Source of the DNA: UBA5359 sp002410925 [NCBI: bacterium UBP13_UBA5359]
GTDB lineage: Bacteria; UBP13; UBA5359
Reading direction: 5' to 3'
DNA: 64,000 bases
Assembly: GCA_002410925.1 (NCBI GenBank)
Contig: DHPR01000011.1
Span: forward strand, 12,692 to 76,691
A model generated the notes under the pieces. It searched no databases and was not told the DNA's origin. It worked only from the letters and a program-made list of their open reading frames with translations. A program made the position numbers and the translations under genes. Shown here in pieces: positions 17,807-26,334 of this stretch. Position 1 is the stretch's first letter. The number at the start of each line of letters is the position of its first letter.

Positions 17807-18634
17807 CTACTCTGCTTCTTCCATTGCAGACAGCATAGCCGACTGTATTACCAAACGTTCCTTCATCTCCGATACGGAGATAAATCTGTCGCCCAAATTG
17901 TATGACAACGCTTTCATCACTATATTGCTTGTTCCGGGAGTCAGCTCCGGCCTCAGTTCAAACGGAGCAGCAACGCTGACGTTAGGCTGGCGCCTCTCCA
18001 GCTTTCTACCGGTAAGCAGGTAATACATAGTGGCTCCCAGGGAATAAATATCCGAGCGCGGTCCAACATGCCCCACAAATTGCTCCGGCGCAGCATAACC
18101 TGGCGTCCCTCCCGTATGATCGGAAGAGCCGTTCCTATAGAATCCGGCCAAACCCAGATCTACCAGGTGAACGACACCATTATCATCCAATAACATATTG
18201 CTGGGTTTGAGATCAGCCACCACTACCGGCACCGGCAGGCTATGCAAATAGGCCAGCACCTCCGCCATCTGTATGGCCCAATTCAGAACATTCCTCTCCG
18301 GCGGTAATGAATGCTCTTTTACCACATCTTTCAAACTGACACCCTGAATAAATTGCCGTACCATATAATGCCTGCCCCAGATGGAAAACCTCTCCTTTAA
18401 AGCCGGTATTCTGGGATGGTTCAAATATGATAAAATAGCACCCTCATGCCGTAAAGCTCTGATAGCCTGGCGGCCATTCCGCGGAAGAGCCTGCTTTACA
18501 GCCCATAAATCACCTGTCTTTATCTCTTCCGATTTATATACGGCACCAACGGCGCCTTGTCCCAATAACTGCAATATACGATAGCGTCGGCGCAGCACGC
18601 TGCCCGATGCCAATGTCACAGACAATACCTTCAC
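17807..18634 (-). CDS. Serine/threonine protein kinase
   Basis: A 275-residue Hanks-type kinase with almost nothing outside the catalytic domain. Residues seen are the glycine loop GQGAVGAVYK (25-34), Lys47 in AVKQ, Glu64 in helix C, catalytic Asp141 in ADLKPSN with Asn146, magnesium-binding Asp159 in DLG (a DFG variant), APEQ and DIYSLG. HRD is replaced by VAD, so it is a non-RD kinase that may not need activation-loop phosphorylation. There is no transmembrane segment or PASTA domain, so it is cytoplasmic. It lies 17 bp downstream of the sigma factor gene, and the sigma factor or its partner could be a substrate (inference). The start is a GTG at 18634. Confidence 0.92.
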   Translation of the reverse strand: MKVLSVTLASGSVLRRRYRILQLLGQGAVGAVYKSEEIKTGDLWAVKQALPRNGRQAIRALRHEGAILSYLNHPRIPALKERFSIWGRHYMVRQFIQGVSLKDVVKEHSLPPERNVLNWAIQMAEVLAYLHSLPVPVVVADLKPSNMLLDDNGVVHLVDLGLAGFYRNGSSDHTGGTPGYAAPEQFVGHVGPRSDIYSLGATMYYLLTGRKLERRQPNVSVAAPFELRPELTPGTSNIVMKALSYNLGDRFISVSEMKERLVIQSAMLSAMEEAE

Positions 18635-18651
18635 CTGCCTTAAGACTCCGG

Positions 18652-19326
18652 TTAATCCCGGTATATCCGGGTCATTATCCCGGAAGCCTTGCTCCTTATT
18701 CTGGCTAAGGCATTGTCTACAGATTTCTTAGATCTGCTTATCTCGGCAGCAATTTGCTTGTAGCTCTTACCATCGATGTAGGAAAGAAGCACTCTCTGTT
18801 CCAGAGGCGACAGAGCTTCCTCCAGATTGATTTTCAAAAGCCTGATAAACTCAGAGCTTATAAGCAACGTTTCAGGATCATCACTACCGGCAACAGCCAG
18901 ATACTCATGCATCGCTTTATCTTCATTATCGCCATCGTATGAGGCGTCAATCGATCTGGAAGTGTTGAGCGGTACATGCTTACGCCTGTTGGCTCCTTTT
19001 ACGGCTGTAAGAACCTGGCGCCGGATGCAGAGACCGGCAAAAAAATGAAAAGATGAATGCTTCCGGGGGTCATAATCCCTGATAGCGCTTAAAAGGCCGA
19101 TCATTCCCTCCTGCATCAGGTCCTCACGCTCGGCTCCTCTGAGATAATATGATCTTATATTTCTGTAAACAAGGCCCCTGTATTTATTTAAAATATATTC
19201 ACAGGCACGCTCGTTGCCGCCGGCGGCGGCATACACAACCTCCTCTTCAGGCAATTCTGACCAGGGATTTATTCGATTATCGGAATATACCAACCAATAG
19301 GCTATATCCTCTTTCGCCATTCGCAT
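18652..19326 (-). CDS. RNA polymerase sigma-70 family factor, SigH-like
   Basis: The 224-residue protein has region 2 with the core-binding and -10 recognition block: ILNKYRGLVYRNIRSYYLRGAEREDLMQEGMIGLLSAIRDYD. Region 4 shows LSPLEQRVLLSYIDGKSYKQIA then a helix-turn-helix (EISRSKKSVDNALARIRSK). Spacing and sequence resemble SigH of spore formers, which is also common in other phyla. AAGGAG precedes the ATG at 19326. It sits between a Nif3-family gene and a Ser/Thr kinase gene in a tight row, so co-expression is likely. No anti-sigma factor is adjacent. Sporulation cannot be concluded from this alone. Confidence 0.9.
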   Translation of the reverse strand: MRMAKEDIAYWLVYSDNRINPWSELPEEEVVYAAAGGNERACEYILNKYRGLVYRNIRSYYLRGAEREDLMQEGMIGLLSAIRDYDPRKHSSFHFFAGLCIRRQVLTAVKGANRRKHVPLNTSRSIDASYDGDNEDKAMHEYLAVAGSDDPETLLISSEFIRLLKINLEEALSPLEQRVLLSYIDGKSYKQIAAEISRSKKSVDNALARIRSKASGIMTRIYRD

Positions 19327-19350
19327 GGTAAACTCCTTCCATTAACTAAC

Positions 19351-20469
19351 TTAACGCTGCCAGAACAACCTGATAGGATCGGTTGCCACCGATGATATTA
19401 AGATTTCAACCTCGCCGCTAAGCCTTTGCTGCAGGCTATCCCTAAGCCTGAAAACAACCGGTCTCTCCGTAGCGGCATGCCCTGCATCAATCAATGCCAA
19501 GCCCAGAGCTTCCGCCTGCTGAGCCTCATGATACTTAATATCACCGGTCAAAAGCAGGTCTGCCTGGCGATCTGCGGCACGCTCTATAAGCCTTCCTCCA
19601 CCGCCGCCGCAAACCGCCACCCTTTTTATAATACGCTCTGCCTCTCCTACTATTTTCAGATATTCAACTCCCAGAAGGCTCTGAATCTCTCCGGCCAGTT
19701 CATCCAGGCGTTTCTCCTGCGGTAACCGCCCGTAACGACCTAAACCACTCTCCACACCTGTTTGCAGCAACCGAAAAACGTCATAAGCCACCTCCTCATA
19801 AGGATGTGCCTTGCGCATAGCAGCTATCACTCTGTCCAGAGAGGAGGCAGGAACTATGGTTTCCAGCCTATATTCATCCACCTCCTCCAGACGCCCTACT
19901 TCTCCAAGATAAGGCTGTGCCTCTTCCAAAGGCTTGAATGTACCCGTCCCTCTGGTCATAAAAGTGCAATGGCTATACCGCCCAATATGCCCCGTGCCGA
20001 CATCAGAAACAGCCTCTCTGACCGCATTGACGGCATCGACGGGAACAAATACGATCAGCTTGAAGAGAGCTTCAGCTTCTGTTCGCTGTAATACCCTGAG
20101 CTCCAGCAGACCGAGCAGCTCCGCCAGAGTATCATTGACGCCGCCGGCGGCGGCATCAAGATTGGTATGAGCTGAAATAAGAGCTATATCGTGACTGATG
20201 AGAACTGATAAAGCTGCTCCTACAGGGCTGTCTGAACGCAGAGTCGCTAAAGGTTTGAAGATAAGAGGATGATGGCTTATTATGGCCTGAACATCCTGCT
20301 GTACAGCCTCCTCAGCCACCGCACCATTGATATCCAAAGTCAGCATTATGCGATCGATATTCTTTTCGGGGTGGCCCGTCTGTAAGCCCGTGTTATCCCA
20401 TTCGGAGGCCAGCCTGGATGGAGCCAATTCCTCCATGATACGTAATAGCCTTTTAACCTTTACAGCCAT
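19351..20469 (-). CDS. Nif3-like dinuclear metal-centre hexameric protein (YqfO type)
   Basis: At 372 residues this is the long form, with a PII-like domain inserted in the middle (about residues 130-230, including the HPYEEVAYDVF segment). The metal ligands are split between the halves: SHHPLIFKPL and SAHTNLDAAAGGVND in the N-terminal half, and TGDIKYHEAQQAEALGLALIDAGHAATE in the C-terminal half. The molecular function of the family is uncertain; GTP cyclohydrolase-like and metallochaperone roles have been proposed. The gene often neighbours rpoD in Firmicutes. Here it is 24 bp upstream of a SigH-like gene. Start is ATG 20469 with GAGGTGG. Confidence 0.92.
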   Translation of the reverse strand: MAVKVKRLLRIMEELAPSRLASEWDNTGLQTGHPEKNIDRIMLTLDINGAVAEEAVQQDVQAIISHHPLIFKPLATLRSDSPVGAALSVLISHDIALISAHTNLDAAAGGVNDTLAELLGLLELRVLQRTEAEALFKLIVFVPVDAVNAVREAVSDVGTGHIGRYSHCTFMTRGTGTFKPLEEAQPYLGEVGRLEEVDEYRLETIVPASSLDRVIAAMRKAHPYEEVAYDVFRLLQTGVESGLGRYGRLPQEKRLDELAGEIQSLLGVEYLKIVGEAERIIKRVAVCGGGGGRLIERAADRQADLLLTGDIKYHEAQQAEALGLALIDAGHAATERPVVFRLRDSLQQRLSGEVEILISSVATDPIRLFWQR

Positions 20470-20545
20470 CTTCCACCTCTTTTATAGACGGAATAGAACC
20501 CGCCTGCTATCTTTTCATAACAAGCAATGCATCGCTGGCAAGACA

Positions 20546-20940
20546 CTATAGTCCTTCTGCAGAAGAATTCGCTGCTCTGTCGCCCGCGTATAGATTACCG
20601 GAGTCGCCACTATCAAGCCTCATAGCGCCAATTGCGTCCATGCCGTGCATCAGGCACGCCGGTTCAGTAAAGGTTGTGCCGATGCCCTATCCTTTGCGCT
20701 CTCCATCTACAACTACCGGCAGCAAACGATTATCAGCAGCCTCGCCTATAGCGGGCCTGGAGGTCGGAGATAAAAGCCCTCCTTTGAAGCCTTCCTGCTT
20801 TGATCTTACCCAGATACTGCCGTTCTTAAGCAATCCGGAACCACCGGTCAGAGCCTGAAAAACACCCTCCAGTCATCTCCCAAAGAGAACTGTATCTGCC
20901 ATTGTCACGCCGATAAGCGTCGAGAATCGAAGTAGGCTTT
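20546..20940 (-). pseudogene. Decayed phosphodiester glycosidase (NAGPA domain) remnant
   Basis: No intact gene exists in 20470-21000, but one minus-strand frame is clearly homologous to the NAGPA/phosphodiester glycosidase domain. It reads ALTGGSGLLKNGSI (family: GGGP-LLKDGKI), SRPAIGEAADNRLLPVVVDG (family: RTAIGVTKDGRLLLVVVDG), then a TAG at 20687-20689, then GIGTTFTEPACLMHGMDAIGAMRLDSGDSGNLYAG (family: MTLEELA-LM--LGAVDAINLDGGGSSTMY). An earlier TGA lies at 20873-20875. The catalytic-loop NLDGGGS has eroded to RLDSGDS. The frame ends with TAG at 20546-20548. The N-terminus is gone. Such enzymes uncap sugar phosphodiesters. Confidence 0.75.
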
Positions 20941-21000
20941 TATTATACTACGAATAAAAGCGGTTGTCTGTTTCGCTGAGCTATCTTCATTAAAAAGATA

Positions 21001-21690
21001 TCAGGTATGGGAAAGCGATATTAATCTCCTGACAATAGCGTCAGGGCTGGTAACTGCTTTGCCGATAACTACGGCACCGGCTCCCATTGAAAAAGCATGG
21101 CGGATATCCTGCGGCGTCCAGTAACGCCCTTCAGCCACTACTTTAGCGCTTCCTTTGGCTATATCGAACAGGCTCCGTACCAATTCAAAATCGGGTGGAT
21201 CATTGGGCTGAGCGTAACCGCTCGCTTCTCTATAGCCGGATAACGTTGTCGCAACCGCGTCGCAACCTGCTGCAACGGCACGTCTGCCCTCTTCCAAAAC
21301 CGCAACATCAGCCATGATAGCCGCACCGGCAGCATGCACGCTGTTTATCAGCTTCAACAAATCCTTATCTGAGGAATAAGCGGCTATTTCGAAAGCTATT
21401 ATTAAAGCCCCCGCTTCTATTATTTCCATAGCGCTCTCCTCCGTAGGCGTTATGACCGTACTGCCGCTGCAATCCCGCTTATAGATACCGATAATCGGTA
21501 CGCTTATCATGCGTCTTATGGCAGCAATGTTCAAAGGGTTATCAGCTCGCACGGCAACGGCGCCGCCTCTTTCTGCAGAGGCGGCCAGAGCCGCCAGAAG
21601 CGGCGGCTCATTAAGAGGGCTGTCCGACTCGGCCTGACAGGAAATTATAATTCCATCCGGTACTTCTACAGACAAATCTTTTTTACCCAT
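21001..21690 (-). CDS. nanE: N-acylglucosamine-6-phosphate 2-epimerase
   Basis: This 229-residue TIM-barrel protein matches NanE, which converts ManNAc-6-phosphate to GlcNAc-6-phosphate. Diagnostic blocks are IISCQAESDSPLNEP, VPIIGIYKRD with the catalytic Lys, ITPTEESAMEI, ADVAVLEEGRRAVAAGCDAV, TTLSGYREASG, VVAEGRYWTPQDI with the catalytic Glu, and AFSMGAGAVVIGKAVTSP. No nanA, nanK or nagA is close by. It lies 136 bp downstream of the rhamnosidase and after the NAGPA remnant in map order, so a role in amino-sugar salvage is possible. Confidence 0.9.
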   Translation of the reverse strand: MGKKDLSVEVPDGIIISCQAESDSPLNEPPLLAALAASAERGGAVAVRADNPLNIAAIRRMISVPIIGIYKRDCSGSTVITPTEESAMEIIEAGALIIAFEIAAYSSDKDLLKLINSVHAAGAAIMADVAVLEEGRRAVAAGCDAVATTLSGYREASGYAQPNDPPDFELVRSLFDIAKGSAKVVAEGRYWTPQDIRHAFSMGAGAVVIGKAVTSPDAIVRRLISLSHT

Positions 21691-21826
21691 TCCTTATCTC
21701 CTGCTTCTCTTCAGCCGGCTTGTTGCGCCGCCTTTACATCCACAACCCTTGACAGAGAAATGCTCTCTCTTGCAAGTAGCGACACGCTGTTTTCCATGCA
21801 AAGGTTTTCAGGTGTTATTCTAATTG

Positions 21827-24493
21827 TCACAGATCAATTTCAAAACTATGATTGCCGGCACCCACCTCATAAATAGAACGCCGTTTTTTCTCCCATACTT
21901 TGCCTGTACCGAAAAAGGCCTCTGTCTCATCTGCCGGCAAACAGATCGTCGCAGTGGTATTTACCGGGATGCCGATATCAAATACCACCTTCTTTCCTTC
22001 TTTTCGCCAGTTACTATAAATCCTACCGCGCACAGACCTATACTCGGCCTGAACAAATTCCAGGTCTTGCACCGGATTAGGTCTGATTATTATATGCTCA
22101 AAGCCGGGATACAGCGGATCGGCATTTATTCCCGCCAACCCCTGATAGAACCATGCGCTGATATCTCCGAACATTATATGATTTCTGGAGTTCTCTCCGT
22201 TCCAGTTCTCCCATAACGTGGATGCCCCCTGTTTTATCCAGTAGCCCCACCCGGGATAATCCATGCCGGCAGCAAGATGGTAAGCTATATCAGCCCAGCC
22301 ATTATCTGTCAGAACTCTAAGCAGGTATTTGGCACCCATGATTCCGGTATCCAGCCGCCAGCCGCCAGTCTCGATCTTTTGCAACAGGCGTTGTAAAACC
22401 GCCGATTTATATCTATCCTTTACCAGGCCGTGATACAGAGCGCAACAAAAAGAGGTCTGGCTTCCATTGCCGTATCGGCCGATGGTCGGATCGAAAAACT
22501 TTTTATCAAAAGCATTTTGGATCTCTTGAGCCAGGCAGACGTAATTCTCCTTATCCTCATGCAGACCCAGCATGCCTGCTATGCGTGATAAAAGAATGGT
22601 ATCCGAATAGTAATACGCTGTAGAAAGAAGCTCTACCGGAGTTTCTTCCCCTGCCGGGCACCAGTCTCCCAATCCACCGTAAATTATATAATCATCAGCC
22701 ATTCTACTCATGCAATCCACATAACGACGCATCTGCCGATAATTATCTTTTAGAATCCTCTTATCGCCATAATAAATGAACATATACCAGGGTATCAGAA
22801 CCACAGCACTGTCCCAGGCCGGACAGATATTACCGCGCTCTTCAAACTGGCCCCATCCGCCTGTCGGAACTATCACCGGCAACGCCCCGTTATCACGCTG
22901 TGCATCACACAGATCAGCCATCCACTTGGTATAAACAACGGCAACGTCAAAATTCATAATTCCCTGCTCTGCCGCCAGATGAGCATCTCCAGTCCAACCA
23001 TTCTTCTCTCTATGCGGGCAATCGGTAGGGTAGCCTATAAGATTGCTGGCATATGACCATAAAGAGTTACGCCAGACTTTATTCAACATCTTATTTGAGC
23101 AGAAAAAACGTCCAGCCCGCTCAACAGCTGTATTGATAGCCAGCCCGCATAGATCATCGAGCTTCGGTTTTTCAGTCAGACCTCTAACTTCTACATATTG
23201 GAAGCCGTGATAGGTAAAGCTGGAAGCCCATGTCTCCGTTTGATCGCCTTTGAGTATGTATTCGTCCGTTTGAAACCGGCGTGCGGGATCTCCCAGCTTT
23301 ACATACTGCGCTATATTTTCCTGATCGAGCGTTCCATCCTTGTTCAACCTTTCGCCGTATTTAAGTGTTACCTTCACTCCACGTGGTCCGCGCACTGTCA
23401 ACCTGACACAACCGGCAAAATTCTGCCCCATATCGTAAATATAAGTGTCCGGCGAAGGCTCGGCAAGGCTTACCGGATTCATAATCATCATAACGCTGGC
23501 TGGAGCCATGAGCATAGCCTTAAGAGCTCCGGCTGGAGGCTCAACCATTTTTACACCGTTCCAGGCCGTATCGTCATAGCCGACGATATCCCAGCCGGCC
23601 TTTTCCAGACGTGCATCGTATGTTTCGCCGCCATATATGCTGTTATAGATTACAGGGCCGGCAGTTGTTTTCCACTCGCTGCCGCTGCTTACAATCTCAC
23701 TTCCGCCATCGGTATACTCTATTCGCATCTCCAGTAAAAACCTTGGTGATGCACGCCAGGGCGCCTTATGAAAATCCCATTCAGCCTCGGTATGAACGTT
23801 ATACCAGCCGTTTCCCAGGATAACGCCGACAGCATTATCACCCTCTGCGAGGCAGGAGGTTATATCATAGGTAACATAAAGTACTCGTTTGTCATAGTTG
23901 GTGAAGGCCGGATCAAGAAGGCGCTCTCCTACTCTGACACCGTTAAGTCTCAATTCGTAATATCCCAGGCCGCAGATATACGCTCTGGCTCTTTTAATCC
24001 TGCTCTTTAACCTGAATTCATTTCTCAGCAGAGGAGCGCCCTCAAAAGAAGTATCGGTAGTCGCGGCTATCCATCGGCCATGCCAATCTTCCCGGTGGAG
24101 CAATCCCATCTCCCACCAGGCAGGCGGACTCTCCGGCAGAGAATGATTATCTCTGTCCCAGAGCATGACTTTCCACCAGGCACGTTGCCCGGACGATAAG
24201 GCCTGTCCGCCGTATTCCACGGATTGGAGACAACCGCCATCGACCTTTCCGCTATCCCATAAGTCATAATCACCGGTCTGTAAACTATCCTTTGTGCTCG
24301 ATACCATTATACGATAAGCCGATTGGCACTGGTTGCTCCCGGCCCCTTCAATGGACCAGCTTAACCTTGGACGAGAGATATCTACTCCCAGAGGATTCTG
24401 CAGATATTCACACCTGAGATTTACCGGGTGCAAGGCCTTGCAGTCATCACAGCTGCCGATAAGTTTCTCATTTACTACATTTGTAAGGTTCAT
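21827..24493 (-). CDS. GH78 alpha-L-rhamnosidase
   Basis: The protein has 888 residues if started at the ATG 24491-24493, which has AAAGGTG seven bases upstream. An ATG at 24511 (894 residues) is also possible. The order is a fibronectin-like N-terminal domain (LRCEYLQNPLGVDISRPRLSW), the rhamnosidase N domain (YICGLGYYELRLNG, GNGWY), a concanavalin-like domain, then an (alpha/alpha)6 barrel and a C-terminal beta domain (INADPLYPGFEHIIIRPNP). Barrel residues include CPHREKNGWTGDAHLAAEQ and the GGLGDWCPAGEETP loop, which hold the likely catalytic Glu/Asp. There is no signal peptide, so it acts on imported rhamnosides. It is divergent from the aldolase gene. Confidence 0.93.
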   Translation of the reverse strand: MNLTNVVNEKLIGSCDDCKALHPVNLRCEYLQNPLGVDISRPRLSWSIEGAGSNQCQSAYRIMVSSTKDSLQTGDYDLWDSGKVDGGCLQSVEYGGQALSSGQRAWWKVMLWDRDNHSLPESPPAWWEMGLLHREDWHGRWIAATTDTSFEGAPLLRNEFRLKSRIKRARAYICGLGYYELRLNGVRVGERLLDPAFTNYDKRVLYVTYDITSCLAEGDNAVGVILGNGWYNVHTEAEWDFHKAPWRASPRFLLEMRIEYTDGGSEIVSSGSEWKTTAGPVIYNSIYGGETYDARLEKAGWDIVGYDDTAWNGVKMVEPPAGALKAMLMAPASVMMIMNPVSLAEPSPDTYIYDMGQNFAGCVRLTVRGPRGVKVTLKYGERLNKDGTLDQENIAQYVKLGDPARRFQTDEYILKGDQTETWASSFTYHGFQYVEVRGLTEKPKLDDLCGLAINTAVERAGRFFCSNKMLNKVWRNSLWSYASNLIGYPTDCPHREKNGWTGDAHLAAEQGIMNFDVAVVYTKWMADLCDAQRDNGALPVIVPTGGWGQFEERGNICPAWDSAVVLIPWYMFIYYGDKRILKDNYRQMRRYVDCMSRMADDYIIYGGLGDWCPAGEETPVELLSTAYYYSDTILLSRIAGMLGLHEDKENYVCLAQEIQNAFDKKFFDPTIGRYGNGSQTSFCCALYHGLVKDRYKSAVLQRLLQKIETGGWRLDTGIMGAKYLLRVLTDNGWADIAYHLAAGMDYPGWGYWIKQGASTLWENWNGENSRNHIMFGDISAWFYQGLAGINADPLYPGFEHIIIRPNPVQDLEFVQAEYRSVRGRIYSNWRKEGKKVVFDIGIPVNTTATICLPADETEAFFGTGKVWEKKRRSIYEVGAGNHSFEIDL

Positions 24494-24636
24494 ATTTCGC
24501 ACCTTTTGCATTATCGAAATCCTGCAATATAAATAGAGCTAAGGCTTCCTCTCCAATCCCATATCCATACTGTAATTACTACGCCGGATGACTCTTTCTG
24601 CCTTCCTCGCAAAAGATATCTGCAACACCTTCACAG

Positions 24637-24700
24637 TTACCGGTAAGATTGCCTGAGAGGATGCTAGCCTGGCCTTTTCCCGGCCAGGCTAAACCGGTAA
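24637..24700. promoter_or_regulatory. Nested inverted repeats in the rhamnosidase/aldolase divergent region
   Basis: A perfect 10-bp hairpin (TAGCCTGGCC at 24665-24674 and GGCCAGGCTA at 24682-24691, 7-nt loop) is enclosed by TTACCGGT at 24637-24644 and ACCGGTAA at 24693-24700. TTACCGGTAA is itself a 10-bp palindrome with a central CG, the form typical of LacI-family operators, and a near copy (AACCGGTAAA) stands at the other side. There is no U-tract on either strand, so it is not a simple terminator. It may be a pair of operators or a structured leader. The rest of 24512-24896 holds no gene. Confidence 0.45.
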
Positions 24701-24832
24701 AACCCATAAAAGATAGGGATAAAATTTATATGCTGATTATATCAAAAAGCAAGAAAAATAAAAGCACGCACATTAGCGCTTTCATACACGTAACAGGCTC
24801 CCGCGGTTTACAGCCGGTTTTTCAAAACCTTC

Positions 24833-24861
24833 TTCACACAAACCTATATCTATGGTTTAAT
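24833..24861 (+). promoter_or_regulatory. Candidate promoter of the class II aldolase gene
   Basis: TTCACA at 24833-24838 and TTTAAT at 24856-24861 are 17 bp apart, and the -10 lies 35 bp before the ATG at 24897. If used, transcription would start downstream of the nested inverted repeats, which would then act at the DNA level as operator sites and not as a leader RNA. Confidence 0.4.
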
Positions 24862-24896
24862 ATCAGCGAACAATAGCCCGGAAGGAGACTGAACAA

Positions 24897-25610
24897 ATGA
24901 TTCTACACCAGAAATACGCCGACAGCATAAACGAGGCTGTAGCCGTCTGCAACCTCTTATCAAGCCGAGGATATGTTACTGCAGAGGGCGGCAATCTGGC
25001 CGTAAGGCTGGAAGAGAATCTTCTGCTGATAACTCCCACCCGCCTTAACAAGGGTCTGATCCGTGATTGCGATATGGTCTTTATAGATATGGAAGGCCGG
25101 ATTATAGAGAGCACTCGCAAGCCGACCGGAGAAACGCCGATGTATCTTAGCATCTTCAGCCAGCGCCCCGATATCGGCAGCATCATCCATGCGCACCCGC
25201 CGGCAGCCTGTGCCTTTGCCATTATAGATGATGATAATCCTTTGATGCGCCCCTTCTATCCGGAGATGGTCATCGATTGCGGCCCCGTACCGGTGGTGCC
25301 TTACGCCGAGCCGTTAACAGAGCAGCTGGCGGATAATTTCGCTTCCTTCCTGGATAAATACAACACCTTTATCATGGAAAACCACGGCGTACTAGTGTTA
25401 AATCGCGGTGGAATAATGGAAGCTTACGGCAAGCTGGATTTGCTGGAGGGCACCTCTCGCAGCCTGCTCTATGCCAAAGGCGCAGGATTTGAGCTGAAAG
25501 AAATTTCCCGGCAGGAAGTTGGGAACCTGGAGAGGACCATGCAGACCAGAGGCATACCATTTACCGGAAGACCGGACGCAGTTAAAGGGCTGAAAGAGCT
25601 ATATTATTAG
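24897..25610 (+). CDS. Class II aldolase (fuculose/rhamnulose-phosphate aldolase type)
   Basis: A 237-residue zinc-dependent class II aldolase/adducin domain protein. It shows GGNLAVRLEENLLLITPTRLNKG near residue 30, the zinc ligands HAHPPAACAF near residue 100, a Glu in the RPFYPEMV region and ENHGVLVL with the third His near residue 160. It would split a deoxy-ketose 1-phosphate into DHAP and lactaldehyde. Divergence from a GH78 rhamnosidase makes rhamnulose-1-phosphate an attractive substrate, but the sequence is closer to the FucA/AraD-like group and the substrate is not certain. AAGGAG precedes the ATG. Isomerase and kinase genes are not adjacent. Confidence 0.85.
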   Translation: MILHQKYADSINEAVAVCNLLSSRGYVTAEGGNLAVRLEENLLLITPTRLNKGLIRDCDMVFIDMEGRIIESTRKPTGETPMYLSIFSQRPDIGSIIHAHPPAACAFAIIDDDNPLMRPFYPEMVIDCGPVPVVPYAEPLTEQLADNFASFLDKYNTFIMENHGVLVLNRGGIMEAYGKLDLLEGTSRSLLYAKGAGFELKEISRQEVGNLERTMQTRGIPFTGRPDAVKGLKELYY

Positions 25611-25690
25611 AGAATAAATCCCAAGCTCCATGTAAGAGTACACATAAGTTGTATGTGCCGGCTAGTATGGTAATGAGCTGCTTGCTAACG

Positions 25691-26122
25691 TCAATTAATG
25701 GTATACTTCCATTCTATTTCTATTCCCTCATCCAGCATCGCCCATACCGGACATATCCTTTCTTCCGCCTCCTTTATTGCCTTCTCAAAGGCAGAAGCGC
25801 TCAAGTTATTGCCCCTTATTTGATACTCCAGTTCCATTCTGGTCAGAATGGTTGGATGCTCATTCATACGACGCTGCCCGGTTACAATAACATTTATATC
25901 GTCAACTTTAATTCCTGATTTGCCCAGAATATACTGAATAGTATGGATGCTGCAACCGGCCAGGCTTATCATTAGTAATTCTATGGGGGTAAACCCGTTA
26001 TCTTCTCCCAATGGTGATGAATAATCTATAGCTACAGTACTGGCTGAATGCCCCTTTCCAGTCAGCTGCATCTTTCCCTTTGCTTTGCCGACTTCCACTT
26101 TCAGTATTTTGATAGCATCCAT
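25691..26122 (-). CDS. OsmC family peroxiredoxin-like protein
   Basis: The 143-residue protein has the OsmC/Ohr fold pattern. FTPIELLMISLAGCSIHTI contains the first redox Cys, and ERICPVWAMLDEGIEI the second. Dimeric family members reduce organic hydroperoxides with these two cysteines. AAGGAGAGAGGG lies just before the ATG. It converges with the aldolase gene; 80 bp between them contain no clear terminator. Confidence 0.88.
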   Translation of the reverse strand: MDAIKILKVEVGKAKGKMQLTGKGHSASTVAIDYSSPLGEDNGFTPIELLMISLAGCSIHTIQYILGKSGIKVDDINVIVTGQRRMNEHPTILTRMELEYQIRGNNLSASAFEKAIKEAEERICPVWAMLDEGIEIEWKYTIN

Positions 26123-26257
26123 ATTCCCTCTCTCCTTTCACATCTCCATGCGGCCATTATCTCTTAAAAAGAGCATATCGTAAAGTCAGTTGTCAAGCAA
26201 GCGGAAGATGGCATTGATTATGCCTTTACATTATCCAAAACATCTGTACACAATATC

Positions 26258-26266
26258 TGTTATAAT
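26258..26266 (+). promoter_or_regulatory. Extended -10 promoter of the small membrane protein gene
   Basis: TGTTATAAT is a full extended -10 element (TG-N-TATAAT). No good -35 is spaced correctly; TTTACA at 26225-26230 is too far away. It stands about 68 bp before the ATG at 26335, in a 212-bp region otherwise free of genes. Confidence 0.5.
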
Positions 26267-26334
26267 AATGCTTCAGGATAGTGCTTGCTTGAGGGCTTCC
26301 AAAAATAACAGATGCACACCAAAGGAGAAGAAGC

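Noticed and set aside
24651-24660. CCTCTCAGGCA on the minus strand, resembling the end of a glycine riboswitch aptamer
   Set aside because: No matching GGAGAG 5' strand or conserved core (CGCCGAAGG-like) was found, and the downstream gene is a rhamnosidase.
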